The notes: generated by a model from the letters alone, not told the origin. Counted from the stretch's first letter, positions 14,367 to 22,414 are shown. The stretch is 64,000 nucleotides of DNA from Micromonospora sp. WMMD1082 (GCF_029626175.1 NZ_JARUBM010000002.1:4171001-4235000), one strand, 5' to 3'. Numbers and translations are program-made.

Positions 14367-14662
14367 GGAACGTGCTGGAGTTCCTTGCGGTGATCGTCGC
14401 CGTCGCTGGGCTGGTCGGGTTGGGCGCGCTGCTGTACTGGGCTTTGGACGACGAGCCGACCGATCGGGAGCGGGCGCTTGAGCGTCAGATCGAGACGCTC
14501 AAGCGCGCGAACCGGATGGGTGCGGCGTACTTCGACGCCCAGGCGCAGATGCGCGAGGAGATGACCCGGGCCGCCAGCGCACGGAGAGGGCCGGTAGGCC
14601 GCGCGTCTGTCGGCCGGGCCAGCGTTCCGCACCATGGCGTTATCGACGGCGACTGGCGTTGA
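14363..14662 (+). CDS. Small membrane protein with coiled-coil tail
   Basis: 99 residues. One N-terminal membrane span (LEFLAVIVAVAGLVGLGALLYW) is followed by a charged helix with heptad-like spacing (DRERALERQIETLKRANRM) and a basic C-terminus. Coupled to its neighbours at both ends by 4-nt overlaps. Small single-span proteins in this position are typical of Spd/transfer-accessory genes of actinomycete elements, but I see no diagnostic motif. Confidence 0.6.
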   Translation: MRNVLEFLAVIVAVAGLVGLGALLYWALDDEPTDRERALERQIETLKRANRMGAAYFDAQAQMREEMTRAASARRGPVGRASVGRASVPHHGVIDGDWR

Positions 14663-14838
14663 GTCGGGAGCCGGGCGGCACCTGGCGGTCGAAGGTACTC
14701 GGGTCGGTGTTCATTCTGCTGGGCACGGCCCTGGCGGCGCGGGTGGTCTGGGAACTGCTTCGCCCGCTCGTCGGGTTTTTGGTAGTCATTCTCGTCCTGT
14801 CGCTCATTTACTGGCTGGCGTTTTCGCGGCGACGGTAG
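14659..14838 (+). CDS. 59-aa two-span membrane protein with TTG start
   Basis: A TTG at 14659 overlaps the preceding stop (TTGA) and opens a 59-residue frame: a short polar head, hydrophobic span one (VLGSVFILLGTALAARVVW), a Leu-Arg-Pro turn, span two (LVGFLVVILVLSLIYWLAF) and a terminal SRRR. The two clean spans and coupling to the upstream membrane-protein gene favour a real gene over the competing frame at 14634-14879, which is Gly/His-rich and shadow-like. Likely a spread or transfer-accessory membrane protein. Confidence 0.55.
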   Translation: MSREPGGTWRSKVLGSVFILLGTALAARVVWELLRPLVGFLVVILVLSLIYWLAFSRRR

Positions 14839-14914
14839 GCGGCAGGCAAAGCGACCTGGTTCAGCAGGTTCGCAGTTAGAAATCTCGTTCAAAGAAGGGA
14901 GTCACAGTGCCTCC

Positions 14915-15058
14915 ATGCCCAGACAGGGTCGGAAGGAAATCATCGGCAAGCGTGAGGATATTGCGCGGCGGCTGCGGGAGGAAGAGCTTCACGAACTGAA
15001 GCGCGAGTTGCGGCGGGAGTGGCGCAAGAAGCGCCGTAAGCCGCAACAGGAGAAGTAG
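14915..15058 (+). CDS. 47-aa highly charged helical protein
   Basis: Frame starting MPRQGRKEIIGKREDIARRL and continuing as alternating Arg/Glu/Lys helix with no hydrophobic core, ending in KPQQEK. GAAGGGAG lies about 13 nt upstream, somewhat far. Such peptides are often nucleic-acid-binding or unstructured accessory proteins; function unknown. A 36-codon frame after it (15063-15173, GTG start) is Pro/Gly-rich and overlaps a hairpin, and I do not call it a gene. Confidence 0.45.
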   Translation: MPRQGRKEIIGKREDIARRLREEELHELKRELRREWRKKRRKPQQEK

Positions 15059-15074
15059 GTAGGTGACGGCCGTG

Positions 15075-15109
15075 TCCAAGCCACCGGGCCCGCGTGGCCC
15101 CGGCTTGGA
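15075..15109. terminator. Long hairpin (terminator or transfer-origin structure)
   Basis: Arms TCCAAGCC (15075-15082) and GGCTTGGA (15102-15109) pair perfectly. Inside them GGGCC and GGCCC extend the stem after a small bulge. It follows the 47-aa gene by 16 nt, with no T tract. Simple termination and a nick-site hairpin are both possible. Confidence 0.5.
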
Positions 15110-15194
15110 TGCAGCCGTCATCCCGCTACAAATGTTGGCACCGCTCTTGTGGTCGGAGGGTGCCGGTCGGTGATGCGGAAATTACTTAACTCTA

Positions 15195-15229
15195 TTGACC
15201 AAATCTAGTCATTCCCTCATAAGTGAGGG
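15195..15229 (+). promoter_or_regulatory. Promoter with overlapping palindromic operator
   Basis: TTGACC at 15195-15200 and CATAAG at 15218-15223 are 17 nt apart. The -10 box sits inside the perfect palindrome CCCTCA-TAAG-TGAGGG (15214-15229). A repressor bound there would block RNA polymerase. It is the likely promoter of the 15431-19756 operon, with a long leader of about 200 nt. Confidence 0.5.
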
Positions 15230-15430
15230 CGGGCGGGAACTGGGCTGCCGGGCAGTATCGGGTCAATCGGACGACATGATGACTGCCCCGCAGCAAGTGA
15301 GCCGGAGTAACCGGTCATTGGACATTTAAGCAAACTTGGGCTGCGCGAATCAATGCGTAGGTCTTGTTCGAGATGCCCACATGGCCGTTGCTACTTCGGT
15401 CCGCCTCCTAATTCGGAAGGAGGACGAGAA

Positions 15431-15604
15431 GTGAGTCAGATCAACAACAAGCCGGTCGCGGTGACCGGCTACGAGGAGAGGAGACGCCCGGAGATCAGGA
15501 AGCTTGCGCGGGCCTGTATCGAGCTGGCGCGGTTGCGCCTTGCCAAGCAGTCGCCGGGCGAGAAGCACGGCAAGCCGGAGTCCAGCACGGAGGGTGCAGC
15601 ATGA
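15431..15604 (+). CDS. Hypothetical 57-aa protein before the ATPase gene
   Basis: GTG start at 15431 with AAGGAGG 7 nt upstream, a strong ribosome-binding site that sets the start. The peptide MSQINNKPVAVTGYEERRRP continues with a basic helix (EIRKLARACIELARLRLAK) and a disordered tail. It overlaps the ATPase gene by 4 nt (ATGA). No family recognised. Small basic helical proteins ahead of conjugation ATPases can be DNA-binding accessories, but that is only suggested by position. Confidence 0.65.
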   Translation: MSQINNKPVAVTGYEERRRPEIRKLARACIELARLRLAKQSPGEKHGKPESSTEGAA

Positions 15605-17802
15605 GTCGCCTGAGCTGGTACTCGTTGAGCTTGCCGCGTGGCATGGAGATGGCCGACGTGACGGCAGTGCTGCGCCCGCTGGCCGCCCGGCCGCGCTTCG
15701 GCGTCACCGGTGCGGTGCCCTTGGCGGTACTCGAAGTCTGGAGCATCGGCGGCCAGGTGTCGTGGCGCCTGGGACTGGACTTCCGGGTTGCGCGCAGCCT
15801 GTCGCAACAGATGGCCGCGCACCTGCCCCGGCTGGGCATACAGCAGGAACAAGAGGTCGAACACCCGGAGCTATCCACAGCCGCCGAGGTACGGATGTAC
15901 GGCTTGGCAATGCCGCTGCGACTGGAGACTGCCGGGGCGGTGGCCTCGGGGCTACTTGCCGTTCTTGGCGGGCTGGCCACGTCGGAGACAGCGGTCGTGC
16001 AGTGGGTTGTCGGGCCCTGCCGCACCCGGCCGTGCCCGCCAGCCCGGCTCGATGTCGGTGAAGTCCTTGGACTGCACGCGCCCCACACGCCGGATGCCAC
16101 CGCACTCGGGCTGTGGCGAGACAAGGTTACGGAACCCCTGTTCGGGTGTCGGGGCAGAATCGCGGCGGATAGTCCGACGCCGACCCGGGCGGCGGCCATC
16201 GTGCGGAGCTTGGTCGATGCGCTTGCCTTGGCCGACACCGCACACGCCGGACTCCGCAGGGGCCGGATCAGCGCCCGATGCGCCCGCCGGGTCGGTGCCG
16301 CTGGCCGTGCACCGCTGACCTGGAGCTGCCTTCTCTCGGCTGCCGAGCTGGCGGCCGTGATCGGCTGGCCACTTAAGGAGACGCCGGGCGAGAATCTGCC
16401 GCTGGTCGGCGGTCACATCAACGAGGCCCCGCACAAACTTCTCGTTGACGAGGACGAGGAAGTAGGCGGCGGCGGCCGGATTCTCGGAGAGAGCCTGCAC
16501 GCCGCCCAACGCGGTCAGCTGGTGGCCATGCCGGTTGGCTCTGCCCTGCACCACGTCCAGGTCGTGGGCCCGACCGGATCGGGTAAGTCGACTCTGCTGG
16601 CCTCGATGATCCTGGCCGACATCGCAGCGGGCCGCTCGACGCTGGTAGTCGAGCCACGCGGCGATCTGATCAACGACGTGCTTGCGCGAATACCGAAAGA
16701 CCGGCGCGACCGGGTAGTGGTGATTGACCCAGCCAGCGGCGGCCATGGCCGTGCCGTCGGCGTCAACGTCCTGACTGGCAAACGAGAAGACGCCGAGCGC
16801 CGTGCCGACGAAGTGGTACACCTGCTGGCCGAGCTGCACGGCGGCAATCTTGGCCCACGCAGTACGGATGTGCTGCTGCACGCGCTCATCACGGCCGCGC
16901 GGCTGCCGGACGGCACCTTGTGCGACGTGCCTGCCCTGCTGGCTAATGTAGCGTTCCGCCGCCAGGCGCTCGCCAAGGTCGGTGATCCGCTGGTGCTGTC
17001 ACCGTGGTGGGCAGGCTTCGACGCCTTGTCCGAGCCGGAGCGCGGCCGGTACGTCGCCCCGCTCATGAACAAGCTGCGCCCGATCCTCAGCCGGTCGCAT
17101 CTGCGGCGGATGCTCGGCCAGCCCGCGCCGAAGTTCGGCATGGACGAGCTGTTCACCACGCCCGGCACGGTCGTGCTGGTGAATCTCAATCGCGGACTGC
17201 TCGGCACACCGGCCGCAAACATGCTCGGCGCACTGGTGCTCAGCCAGGCATGGGCCGCCATCCAGCGGCGGGCCGCACTACCGCCAGAGAAGCGGCAGGC
17301 CGCCTCGATCGTCGTCGACGAGTTCCAGGATTTCCTGCGCCTTCCGGGCGGGGTTGACTTCGGAGACGCCCTGGCTCAATCCCGAGGCCTCGGGGTGGCC
17401 TGGACACTTGCCCACCAACACCTTGACCAGCTCAGTTCCGCCCAGCAAGCCGGAGTGCTAGCCAATGCTCGCTCCCGGATCGTGTTCCGTCCCTCGCCCG
17501 GCGACGCCAAGCCGCTCGCGGCGGCCCTCGGCGGCGGCGTCACCGCCGACGACTTGCTCAGCCTGCGGGCCTACCAGGCGTGCGTCCAGTTGCACTTTGA
17601 CGGGCAGCCGACTCGGCCCTTCTCGATCCGCACCCGGCCGTTGCCGCCCTGGACCGGCGACCCAGCCAAGCTTCGCCAGGCCAGCGCCGAGCGCTACGGC
17701 GTGGACGGCGGAGAACTCGATAACGCCCTGATCCAGCGGTGGCAAAGCAACCCGGCCACGACCGACGCCCCGGTCGGCTTCAAACGGAGGGAGGCCCCGT
17801 GA
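15601..17802 (+). CDS. TraG/VirD4-like conjugative DNA-transfer ATPase
   Basis: 733 residues. The N-terminal 300 residues are poorly conserved, Arg/Ala-rich, with a possible hydrophobic stretch near 112-124. The ATPase has Walker A GPTGSGKS at 323-330, a TLVVEPRGDLIND segment, and Walker B IVVDEFQDF at about 570-578. A late RIVFRPSPGDAK..LAAALGG region is typical of type IV coupling-protein-like ATPases of Gram-positive elements. The family couples ATP hydrolysis to DNA export at the cell membrane. There is no clear transmembrane pair, so it may depend on the small membrane proteins encoded just upstream. Overlaps neighbours by 4 nt on both sides. Confidence 0.85.
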   Translation: MSRLSWYSLSLPRGMEMADVTAVLRPLAARPRFGVTGAVPLAVLEVWSIGGQVSWRLGLDFRVARSLSQQMAAHLPRLGIQQEQEVEHPELSTAAEVRMYGLAMPLRLETAGAVASGLLAVLGGLATSETAVVQWVVGPCRTRPCPPARLDVGEVLGLHAPHTPDATALGLWRDKVTEPLFGCRGRIAADSPTPTRAAAIVRSLVDALALADTAHAGLRRGRISARCARRVGAAGRAPLTWSCLLSAAELAAVIGWPLKETPGENLPLVGGHINEAPHKLLVDEDEEVGGGGRILGESLHAAQRGQLVAMPVGSALHHVQVVGPTGSGKSTLLASMILADIAAGRSTLVVEPRGDLINDVLARIPKDRRDRVVVIDPASGGHGRAVGVNVLTGKREDAERRADEVVHLLAELHGGNLGPRSTDVLLHALITAARLPDGTLCDVPALLANVAFRRQALAKVGDPLVLSPWWAGFDALSEPERGRYVAPLMNKLRPILSRSHLRRMLGQPAPKFGMDELFTTPGTVVLVNLNRGLLGTPAANMLGALVLSQAWAAIQRRAALPPEKRQAASIVVDEFQDFLRLPGGVDFGDALAQSRGLGVAWTLAHQHLDQLSSAQQAGVLANARSRIVFRPSPGDAKPLAAALGGGVTADDLLSLRAYQACVQLHFDGQPTRPFSIRTRPLPPWTGDPAKLRQASAERYGVDGGELDNALIQRWQSNPATTDAPVGFKRREAP

Positions 17803-18734
17803 GCCCGCACATCGATTCCCCTACCCCTGCCGGTCGCCCTGCCTGCCGCGTCGAGCCGGTCATGCCGCTGACATGCGCAAACGGCGTTGCCGCGCCAACG
17901 ACTGTCGAGCCGATACCGGCTCGACCCCGGAGCCCACGAGCCCACCTGCTCAGGAAGCGGCTCAGCGACCGCGACCTGGCCGTACTGCAATCGCTGGCCA
18001 TGCTGCGCCTACTGAGGGGTGATCAGGTACAGCGGCTCCACGTCGCGGAAGGATCGGCTGAGACAAGAGCGAGACGGGCACGGGCCCTGCTGCAACGCCT
18101 GGCCGAACTCAAACTGGTCGTGCGGCTCGCCCGTAGGGTCGGCGGCGTACGTGCGGGCAGCGCCGGTTACGTCTACGGACTGAGCGGTCACGGCCAGGCG
18201 GTGCTTGCCGTTGACGGGCCCACGGGCGGACGCCGCCGGCGGGTGTGGGAAACCAGCCCCAGCTTCATGGGGCATGTCCTCGACGGCAGCGAGGTGTACA
18301 TCCGCCTGGTCGAAGCGGAACGCACCGGCAAGCTGGAGATTCTTAACTTCCAGGCCGAACCCGCAGCCTGGCGGCATTTCCCCGGCCCTGGTGGACCGAC
18401 AGCCACCCTGAAGCCCGATGGCTTCGTGCGCCTCGGCATCGGTGACGTCGAGTCCAGCGCCTTCCTGGAGGTCGACCGCGGCACCGAAAGCGTGCCGACA
18501 CTCGTGCGCAAGTGCCGCACCTACGCCGCCTACTGGCAAAGCGGTATCGAGCAAGCCGCGCACGCGGTGTTCCCTCGGGTGCTGTGGCTGGCCAGTGGCG
18601 CACGCAGCGCGGAGCGCATCACCAGGGCACTCACCCAGCTACCCGCTGACACCCAGCACCTGTTCCACACGTCGTTCCTGGAAGACGTCGTGACAGTGCT
18701 GACCGCTACGGCCCTGGGAGGCCGCAGTGCATGA
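17799..18734 (+). CDS. Replication-relaxation family protein
   Basis: 311 residues from a GTG at 17799 overlapping the ATPase stop (GTGA), with GGAGGGAGG upstream. After a Pro-rich leader of about 45 residues comes a winged-helix segment (LSDRDLAVLQSLAMLRLLRGDQVQRL), then a nuclease-like alpha/beta domain with PDGFVRLGIG, SSAFLEVDRGTES and KCRTYAAYWQ, as in Replic_Relax (PF13814) proteins. The D..EvD pattern resembles a restriction-endonuclease fold. These proteins are found beside TraG-like ATPases on actinomycete plasmids and elements and are thought to act at the origin, perhaps in place of a relaxase; the exact activity is not established. Confidence 0.85.
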   Translation: MSPHIDSPTPAGRPACRVEPVMPLTCANGVAAPTTVEPIPARPRSPRAHLLRKRLSDRDLAVLQSLAMLRLLRGDQVQRLHVAEGSAETRARRARALLQRLAELKLVVRLARRVGGVRAGSAGYVYGLSGHGQAVLAVDGPTGGRRRRVWETSPSFMGHVLDGSEVYIRLVEAERTGKLEILNFQAEPAAWRHFPGPGGPTATLKPDGFVRLGIGDVESSAFLEVDRGTESVPTLVRKCRTYAAYWQSGIEQAAHAVFPRVLWLASGARSAERITRALTQLPADTQHLFHTSFLEDVVTVLTATALGGRSA

Positions 18735-19756
18735 GCGGGCCACAACAGGCCCGGCTTCCCCTGGGGCAGATCGTCATCGGGGACGCGCGCCAGCGGCTGG
18801 CCGAACTGCCGGATGCGAGTATCGACACCTGCATCACCAGCCCGCCCTACTGGAACCTGCGCGACTACGGCCACCACGGGCAACTCGGCCTTGAGCCGGA
18901 CGTCAACGGCTGGGTACGCAACCTGGTCAGCGTCTGCCGCCTGGTCGCCCGGGTTCTCAAGCCCAGCGGATCACTCTGGCTGAACGTCGCAGACTCGTAC
19001 TCGATCCACCACCGCCAGGGCGCACCCAAGAAGAGTCTGCTGCTCGGCCCGCAGCGCCTCGCCCTGGCCCTGCTCGATGACGGCTGGCTCATCCGGAACC
19101 AAGTCGTGTGGGCCAAGACCAACCCGATGCCGTCCAGTGTGGGCGACCGGCTGAGCTGCACCTACGAGGTGATGTTCCTGCTGGTGCGCTCACCGCGCTA
19201 CTACTTTGACCTTGACGCGATCCGCCAGCCGCTCATCACCAAGGCGAAGAAGCGCCCGAACGCGGCGGCCTACCGCTACCTGCCGGACGACGCGATTCCG
19301 CCGGACATCGGGTTCAACGACGACCAGGGCCTCAACCGGCTCAAGGCCGAAGGCCGCGCCGGGCACCCACTTGGCAAGAATCCCGGAGATGTCTTCGCCC
19401 TACCCACCGCTGGCTACCGGGGCGCGCACTTCGCCACCTTCCCGCTGGCGCTTGTCGAACGGCCGCTGCTGGCCACCTGCCCCGAAAGGGTCTGCGCGGC
19501 CTGCGGCACGCCGTGGGCGCGGCAGCCCGTCGACCGCCAGCAACCGACACCAACGCTCGGCGCACTCTGGGCAGGCTGCCAGTGCAACGCCAGAACCCAA
19601 CCGGGCGTGGCGCTCGACCCGTTCTTGGGATCCGGCACCGTCGCCATGGCAGCCGAGAAGCACGGCCGCCACTGGATCGGCATCGAGCTGAACTCGACGT
19701 ACGCGACGCTGGCGCGTGACCGGCTCGCCGCGTGGCGGAAGCGGCAGGGCCGATGA
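18731..19756 (+). CDS. Site-specific DNA (N4-cytosine/N6-adenine) methyltransferase
   Basis: 341 residues. Catalytic motif TSPPYWNLRDYG starts at 36, and the SAM-binding motif DPFLGSGT is at 296-303 near the C-terminus, so the motif order is that of a beta-class amino-methyltransferase. Between them lie target-recognition sequences and a Cys cluster (C250, C255, C258, C283, C285) that should bind zinc. No restriction enzyme is next to it. Overlap by 4 nt with the replication-relaxation gene places it in the transfer operon, suggesting protection of the element from host restriction or marking of its own origin. Confidence 0.9.
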   Translation: MSGPQQARLPLGQIVIGDARQRLAELPDASIDTCITSPPYWNLRDYGHHGQLGLEPDVNGWVRNLVSVCRLVARVLKPSGSLWLNVADSYSIHHRQGAPKKSLLLGPQRLALALLDDGWLIRNQVVWAKTNPMPSSVGDRLSCTYEVMFLLVRSPRYYFDLDAIRQPLITKAKKRPNAAAYRYLPDDAIPPDIGFNDDQGLNRLKAEGRAGHPLGKNPGDVFALPTAGYRGAHFATFPLALVERPLLATCPERVCAACGTPWARQPVDRQQPTPTLGALWAGCQCNARTQPGVALDPFLGSGTVAMAAEKHGRHWIGIELNSTYATLARDRLAAWRKRQGR

Positions 19757-19857
19757 ACCCGCACCTCCCGGCACTCCCCGGTGCCGTGCGGCTGCTGTCG
19801 CCACCTGCACCACAGCAGATGGCCAGCCGCACCAACACCGAGGAGGGAGTTCCCAAC

Positions 19858-20184
19858 ATGGAACCCGGAAACGGCAAGACCGGCGTCAAGACGCTCGGCC
19901 TGAAGCTGCCAGACAAACTGCACGCCCAGTTCGCCCTGGTGGCACAGCTCGACGGACTGAACCTGACCGACGCCATGCGGCGGGCGGTGGAGCTGTACGT
20001 CGAGCACAAGCAGGCACAGCCGGACTTCGCCGCGCGAGCCGCTGCCGTGCTTGAAGAAATCGAGCGGGAGGCAGCCGCCCGACGCGGCGCGATCCAGGCG
20101 CTGTTCGGGAACACCGGCACGTCGCCAGCCGAGGCGAAGACTACAAGCAAGCGGCGGAGCGGCGAGGCTCCCGCGCAGGCATGA
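19858..20184 (+). CDS. RHH-like (CopG/Arc-type) small DNA-binding protein
   Basis: 108 residues from the ATG at 19858, preceded by GAGGAGGGAG at 8 nt; the frame is open to 19732, and an ATG at 19753 overlaps the methyltransferase stop, but the strong site favours 19858. A strand (KTLGLKLPDKLHAQF) is followed by two helices (ALVAQLDGLNLTDAMRRAVELYVEHK), the ribbon-helix-helix pattern. A charged helix and a basic tail follow. Such proteins act as repressors or as transfer-origin accessory proteins. Last gene of the transfer operon, before the hairpin at 20202-20243. Confidence 0.65.
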   Translation: MEPGNGKTGVKTLGLKLPDKLHAQFALVAQLDGLNLTDAMRRAVELYVEHKQAQPDFAARAAAVLEEIEREAAARRGAIQALFGNTGTSPAEAKTTSKRRSGEAPAQA

Positions 20185-20201
20185 GGACGTTGCCGTGAGA
20201 A

Positions 20202-20243
20202 GGGGTGGAGGGTATTCGCGCTACGCGCCAAGCCCTCCACCCC
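20202..20243 (+). terminator. Terminator hairpin at the end of the transfer operon
   Basis: Arms GGGGTGGAGGG (20202-20212) and CCCTCCACCCC (20233-20243) pair perfectly over a 20-nt loop with its own GCGC/GCGC pairing. It begins 18 nt after the RHH-like gene. A perfect DnaA-box word TTATCCACA follows at 20246-20254; whether it is used is unknown. Confidence 0.65.
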
Positions 20244-20425
20244 GCTTATCCACAACAAAGCTGCAAAAACTACAGCTCGCGATATGAAATCGGCCTGAGA
20301 AAATAGAAGGGAACATGAATGAAGAATCAAGATCACAAAGAATTGCATCGGAATCGGCGAGAACGTATCCTGCCTGGCCCCAGGACGCGCGGGGGCGCGA
20401 TGGAATGACGGATCGGGAGGAAGAC

Positions 20426-22414
20426 ATGCCTGCCGAATTGCCGGTGTACACGGACGAAGATCAGGGGACAGATCAAGATCGGGATGGAAGGGCGGCAGGG
20501 ACTGTCGAGCGTTCAGCGCGACGTTCCCTGAACCAGACCGACCGCAAGGCGCTCATCAGCCGCCTAAACGACGGCAGCAGTTCGGTAAGCGAGATGGTCG
20601 GCAACCTGCGCGGCAGCCGTAGCAGTCCCAAGCCGCAGACTGCGGGAAACATCCCGCGCATCGCGATCTACCTGCGAGTGAGTACCGAAGAACAAGCCAA
20701 GATGGGCGGCGAAGCCGAAGGCTACTCGATTCCGTACCAGCGGGAAGCCTGTCTGGGCAAGGTGCGGGCGCTTGGCGGGATTTTGGTTGAGGAATACGTG
20801 GACGCTGGCGAGAGTGCGAAGTCGGCGCATCGGCCGCAGCTACAGAAGATGCTGCGCGAGTTGAAAGCCAAGCGCGTTGACTTCGTGATCGTCCACAAAA
20901 TCGACAGGCTGGCCCGCAACCGAGCCGATGATGTCGAGATCAACGCCGCCATAGCCCGCGCCGGAGCCAAGCTGATCTCTGTGGCTGAGCCGGTGGACGA
21001 GACGCCTGCAGGCAAGCTGCTCTACAACATGATGGCCGACGTTGCTCAGTATCACTCCGACAACTTGGCGGCCGAAGTGCTCAAGGGCATGGACACCAAG
21101 GCACAGCGTGGCGGCACGCCATATCGCGCACCGCTGGGTTACCTGAACCGCAAGGAGTTCATCCGGAACGCCCGGCACAGCTACGTAGTGACGGACGAGG
21201 AGCGTGCGCCACTGATCCGCTGGGCGTTCGAGCAGTATGCCCTTGGCGACTGGGCAATCCGGCAACTGGTGGATGCTCTCAACGCCCAGGGGCTACAGAC
21301 ACGGACAACCCGCAAGCTGGCGGCCAAGCCGCTGACGATCTCGGGGGTGCACCACATGCTGCGCAACCCGTACTACATGGGCGTGGTGCCCTACCGGGGT
21401 GTGTATCACGAGGGCAAGCATGAGCCGCTGGTCAGTCCGAAGCTGTGGTTGCGGGTCCAAGACGTACTGACCGCACACCACCTGGCCGGAGAGAAAGAAC
21501 GGAAGCATCCGCACTACCTGAAGGGCTCAATCTTCTGCGGTGAGTGCGGTGCCCGCCTGATCTACAGCCGCAACCGGGGCAACGGCGGCGAGTACGAGTA
21601 CTTCACCTGCCTTTCCCGGCGCACGGGCCGACGGCCCTGCACGCGCAAGCCGATGCGGCTGGAGCGGATTGAGGATGGCATCGCAGAGTTCTACGGCACG
21701 TTCCGGCTGTCGGCCGAGCGAGCTGAGCTTATCCGCGATGGCGTACTGGACGAACTGGCCGCCAGCCGTGAGGAAGCCGACCGCAGCAGTCAGCGAGCCA
21801 AGCTGCGGATCGCTCGCCTCAGCGACGAACGGCAGAAGCTGCTTACCGCGCACTACGCCGGAGCGGTGCCGTTGGACATGCTCAAGAGCGAGATGGACCG
21901 GCTGACCGCCGAGATGACTGATGCTGAAGCACAAGCGGCTGCGGCTACCCGTGAAGTTGCTGACGTGGAAGGCACGCTGACGGCGGCGCTTGAGATCGCA
22001 GAGGGGTGCGAGCGGGAGTATCTGGTTGCCATACCCAGGCTGCGCAGGCTGATCAACCAGGGGTTGTTCAAGGCGCTGTACATAGGAGAGGACTGCTCGG
22101 TGGAGCGGTTCGAGATGACAGAACCCTTCGCCACGCTGTTGGACCGTGACCTGCTCGAAGATCTGGCGACGGAACAGGCCAACCGCAAGCAGGCGATTCT
22201 TGGCGTGGCCGAGCAAGCGGAGCGTGGGCACCAAAAAGCCGAGGACCGCTGTCGGCCCTCGGCTGTGATGGCAAGGAGTTTCACCTGTCTACCCAAAACG
22301 GACAAGCCGGACGGCGGGGCCGTCCGGCTTGGTTTGCACAAGATCTATCTGGTGCGCCCGGCAGGATTCGAACCTGCGGCCTTGGGATTAGAAGTCCCCT
22401 GCTCTATCCGCTGA
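20426..22414 (+). CDS. Large serine recombinase (integrase) of the element
   Basis: 662 residues from the ATG at 20426, chosen for GGGAGG 5 nt upstream; the frame is open to 20315. An unusual 75-residue polar leader precedes the resolvase domain, which starts RIAIYLRVSTEEQ with catalytic Ser86 and includes VHKIDRLARN. A recombinase domain follows (AIRQLVDALNAQG, LRNPYYMG), then a zinc ribbon (CGECGARLIYS with later CLSRR and PCTRKP), a long coiled coil and a C-terminal tail. Large serine integrases join attP and attB without host factors and need a directionality factor for excision; no candidate is obvious. The last ~55 residues read through two minus-strand terminators and into the antisense of tRNA-Arg, so the natural C-terminus probably lies near 22240. 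Confidence 0.9.
   Translation: MPAELPVYTDEDQGTDQDRDGRAAGTVERSARRSLNQTDRKALISRLNDGSSSVSEMVGNLRGSRSSPKPQTAGNIPRIAIYLRVSTEEQAKMGGEAEGYSIPYQREACLGKVRALGGILVEEYVDAGESAKSAHRPQLQKMLRELKAKRVDFVIVHKIDRLARNRADDVEINAAIARAGAKLISVAEPVDETPAGKLLYNMMADVAQYHSDNLAAEVLKGMDTKAQRGGTPYRAPLGYLNRKEFIRNARHSYVVTDEERAPLIRWAFEQYALGDWAIRQLVDALNAQGLQTRTTRKLAAKPLTISGVHHMLRNPYYMGVVPYRGVYHEGKHEPLVSPKLWLRVQDVLTAHHLAGEKERKHPHYLKGSIFCGECGARLIYSRNRGNGGEYEYFTCLSRRTGRRPCTRKPMRLERIEDGIAEFYGTFRLSAERAELIRDGVLDELAASREEADRSSQRAKLRIARLSDERQKLLTAHYAGAVPLDMLKSEMDRLTAEMTDAEAQAAAATREVADVEGTLTAALEIAEGCEREYLVAIPRLRRLINQGLFKALYIGEDCSVERFEMTEPFATLLDRDLLEDLATEQANRKQAILGVAEQAERGHQKAEDRCRPSAVMARSFTCLPKTDKPDGGAVRLGLHKIYLVRPAGFEPAALGLEVPCSIR
22238..22263 (-). 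terminator. Intrinsic terminator downstream of tRNA-Arg (distal)
   Basis: On the minus strand GCCGAGG pairs with CCTCGGC around a 12-nt loop and is followed directly by TTTTT. It lies inside the 3' part of the recombinase frame. It is the second of two minus-strand hairpins after the tRNA. Confidence 0.65.
22303..22331 (-). terminator. Intrinsic terminator of tRNA-Arg (proximal)
   Basis: A perfect 12-bp stem CAAGCCGGACGG / CCGTCCGGCTTG with a 5-nt loop. On the minus strand it is followed by TCCGTTTT. It starts about 19 nt after the CCA end of the tRNA gene and also lies inside the recombinase frame. Confidence 0.75.

Larger units (their letters stand above)
15059..15430. other. Control region upstream of the ATPase operon
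   Basis: About 370 bases between the 47-aa gene and the 57-aa gene. It contains the hairpin at 15075-15109, an extra GGATGCA at 15107-15113, and an AT-rich promoter with a palindrome over its -10 box (15195-15229). The remaining stretch, 15230-15400, has no gene I can support. This is the best place in the window for a transfer origin. Confidence 0.5.

Noticed and set aside
14634..14879. An 81-codon frame competing with the two-span membrane protein
   Set aside because: Gly/His/Ser-rich with no hydrophobic or conserved segment; the overlapping TTG frame has two clean membrane spans and coupling to the upstream gene.
15063..15173. A 36-codon GTG frame after the 47-aa gene
   Set aside because: Pro/Gly-rich, overlaps a strong hairpin, and has only a weak ribosome-binding site; more likely non-coding control DNA.
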